Source: Rhynchospora pubera
Lineage: Eukaryota; Streptophyta; Magnoliopsida; Poales; Cyperaceae
NCBI GenBank assembly: GCA_028095005.1
Contig: CM051462.1
Location: 124,176,752 to 124,240,751 of the forward strand
Direction of reading: 5' to 3'
DNA: 64,000 bases
The notes under the pieces are model-generated. The model did no database searches. It saw only the letters and a list, made by a program, of their open reading frames with translations, and had not been told where the DNA came from. Shown one piece after another: positions 62,323 through 64,000 of the stretch. Position numbers and translations under genes: made by a program. Positions within the stretch are counted from its first letter, which is position 1, and the number at the start of each line of letters is the position of its first letter.

Positions 62323-62813
62323 TCAAACAAATCATAAACATAACCAAGCATAATAATAATAACTCTACACATCAACATCACATATCATAATCGTATCTCA
62401 TCAAACCATAGCAAATACCAAATTAAACTACTACCGAACCTTAAAACATAGAGAATTTGGCCTAACATGTCCAAACTACAAATAACAACAAGTTTCATGT
62501 ATAAAACAATAAGTAAACCCATAGAAAACCAAAATAAAAGTATGAAAGAGATAACCAAATAGCCCCTCAAACAAATCATAAACATAATCAAGCACAATAA
62601 TAATAATATCTCTACACATCAACATCACATATCATAATTGTATCTCATCAAACCATAGCAAATACCAAATTAAACTACTACTGAACCTTAAATCATAGAG
62701 AATTTAGCCTAACATGTTCAAATTACAAATAACAACAAGTTTCATGCATAAAACAATAAATAAACCCATAGAAAACCAAAACAAAAGTATGAAAGAGATA
62801 ACCAAATGGCCCC
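62323..62813. repeat. Tandem duplication, 244 bp unit
   Basis: 62323-62566 and 62567-62813 are direct copies (TCAAACAAATCATAAACATA start, AACCAAATRGCCCC end) differing by scattered single bases and a few small indels. Confidence 0.9.
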
Positions 62814-64000
62814 TCGTGCTTTTACTTCTTCTTCTATGATTAGAAATCGATGGAGATCAGATCTGGATTGATGTCGCCTTGTCCAAACTCGCTTCCTTCC
62901 TTCAATCTTTGTGAAAAGAGCCAAAGACACGTATGCAAGAGATGGAATAATGTGTGGGAGAAAAGTTTGATCCTTTTCTGGTCGAAATCACGCATAGAAA
63001 TATCCAAAAAAAAAGTCCAAGAGACAGCTAGGGAAAGAGAGAGCTTTTTCTTCTTTGCAGAATTATCAAATTTCACCTTCCATATATGAATTTCGGACCG
63101 AAATGTCGCTCTGGCCTCGAGGTGTGGGCTGGAACTTGAGCTTTCGTGTGAAATCCAATCTGCCTTGGTGCTTGTAGGTCTTCTCCGGTCCATGACACGT
63201 GTGTGTGAGCCACGAATGAGTCGTCTGGCTGTGGTGTAAGCTCTAATTCGCCTTGCTTGCGTATGGCCGAAATAAATAAGAAGCAGCGGCAGTACCAATA
63301 TTCTAAAAATCACAGTTAATTATGAGATATTTTATATTAGTTTGAGTGCTATTTTGGTGCCAAGTATGGCCGAAATATGCATATAAATATGAGATATCAG
63401 TAATTGAACTAAAAAGTCTCAGCTGCAAGTAATAAGATTTCTAAGTTAATAGATCGAATTAAAAGAGACTTAAACTATTGATTGAGGCTTAGGGGCTTTG
63501 GTCAATTACTTATTTAGTTTACTCTAGTTCTAGCGGTCCGCTGACTTTCGTAGTAGCCCGCTAGGACTTGAGGTCGCTAACAGCAATAGTGGCTCTCTAA
63601 CTGCTGGCTAGCATAGACAACCCACTGGACAGTTAACCAGCCCGCTAGGTTAGTGATGATACAACAAATTACTAGTTTTATGAGATGATTCATGTGGTAT
63701 AATTGTTTAACTAAGTTTTTTAATCCTAAATTTTGTTATATGTCAAGTTTTCAATAGTTAACTCGATTTTTCTCTTTTATAGTTCCTAAATTTCAACTTT
63801 TGATTTCTTGGTCTAGTTCCTACAAGTTTATACAATTCAAACCTTTGATATCTTAGACTTTCACCATCGAAAAAGACTTCACTATTTTTAGTTCTTCATC
63901 TTGGCTTTATATTTTGGCTCTACCATCAAGTCATACATTATAACAATAATTTATCTAAGTTTTTGTCGAGCTTAACTACCTAGCAATTAAGTGTGGCATT
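62814..64000. other. Intergenic DNA, nothing coding
   Basis: A 157-codon frame on - (62840-63313) has no recognisable domain. Around 63525-63650 the word CCCGCTAG or its near-inverse recurs several times, but the arrangement does not suggest a defined element. Confidence 0.3.

Noticed and set aside
62840..63313. 157-codon frame on the minus strand
   Set aside because: No recognisable domain, no splice or codon evidence, low-complexity middle part; it lies in repeat-like DNA.

Overview
The window is nuclear DNA of a flowering plant. It holds five spliced protein-coding genes with GT-AG introns, all of plant families. Between them lies AT-rich DNA full of plant-type transposons: one Ty1-copia element, a candidate solo LTR, many short inverted-repeat elements (MITEs) and tRNA-derived SINE fragments. 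The species cannot be fixed from the sequence alone.

Layout: 1-8142 is repeat-rich intergenic DNA (MITEs at 384, 1399 and 3371; a 2.4 kb candidate solo LTR at 4227-6603). A WIP-subfamily C2H2 zinc-finger gene (TT1/WIP1-like, two exons, +) is at 8143-11426. A SURP plus G-patch splicing-factor gene (SUGP1-like, eight coding exons, +) is at 14895-20406. A RABA4-type Rab GTPase gene (two exons, +) is at 22274-23789. A nearly pristine, full-length Ty1-copia retrotransposon lies on the - strand at 26141-33914. Its 617 bp LTRs differ at one base, and it has an uninterrupted gag-pol frame, a PBS for initiator tRNA-Met and a polypurine tract. A plant gene of unknown function (four exons, +, with a 5.65 kb first intron full of MITEs) spans 37092-45109. 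A TGA-type bZIP transcription-factor gene (TGA10-like, eleven coding exons, -) spans 57790-48884. The right end (about 58.2-64 kb) has no recognisable gene, but contains a long foldback and a 244 bp tandem duplication.

The exon models were built by hand. Splice phases close in every gene, giving predicted proteins of 274, 431, 220, 439 and 424 residues. The genes are functionally unrelated: transcription, splicing, vesicle traffic, unknown, transcription. No co-regulated cluster is implied.

The most unusual signal is inside the copia element. A near-palindromic motif of about 17 bp, consensus TGGRACSGKCCGTYCCA, occurs about 35 times, counting partial copies. It forms clusters in both LTRs, the 5' leader, two interdomain linkers of the gag-pol frame and the 3' untranslated region. 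Inside the ORF it is read in all three frames, so it appears to be maintained or spread as nucleic acid rather than as peptide. Other points of note are a Thr-to-Met change at the switch I Mg2+-binding position of the Rab, a group of MITEs with Tourist-like ends but 3 bp target duplications of varied sequence, and upstream ORFs before the TGA gene.
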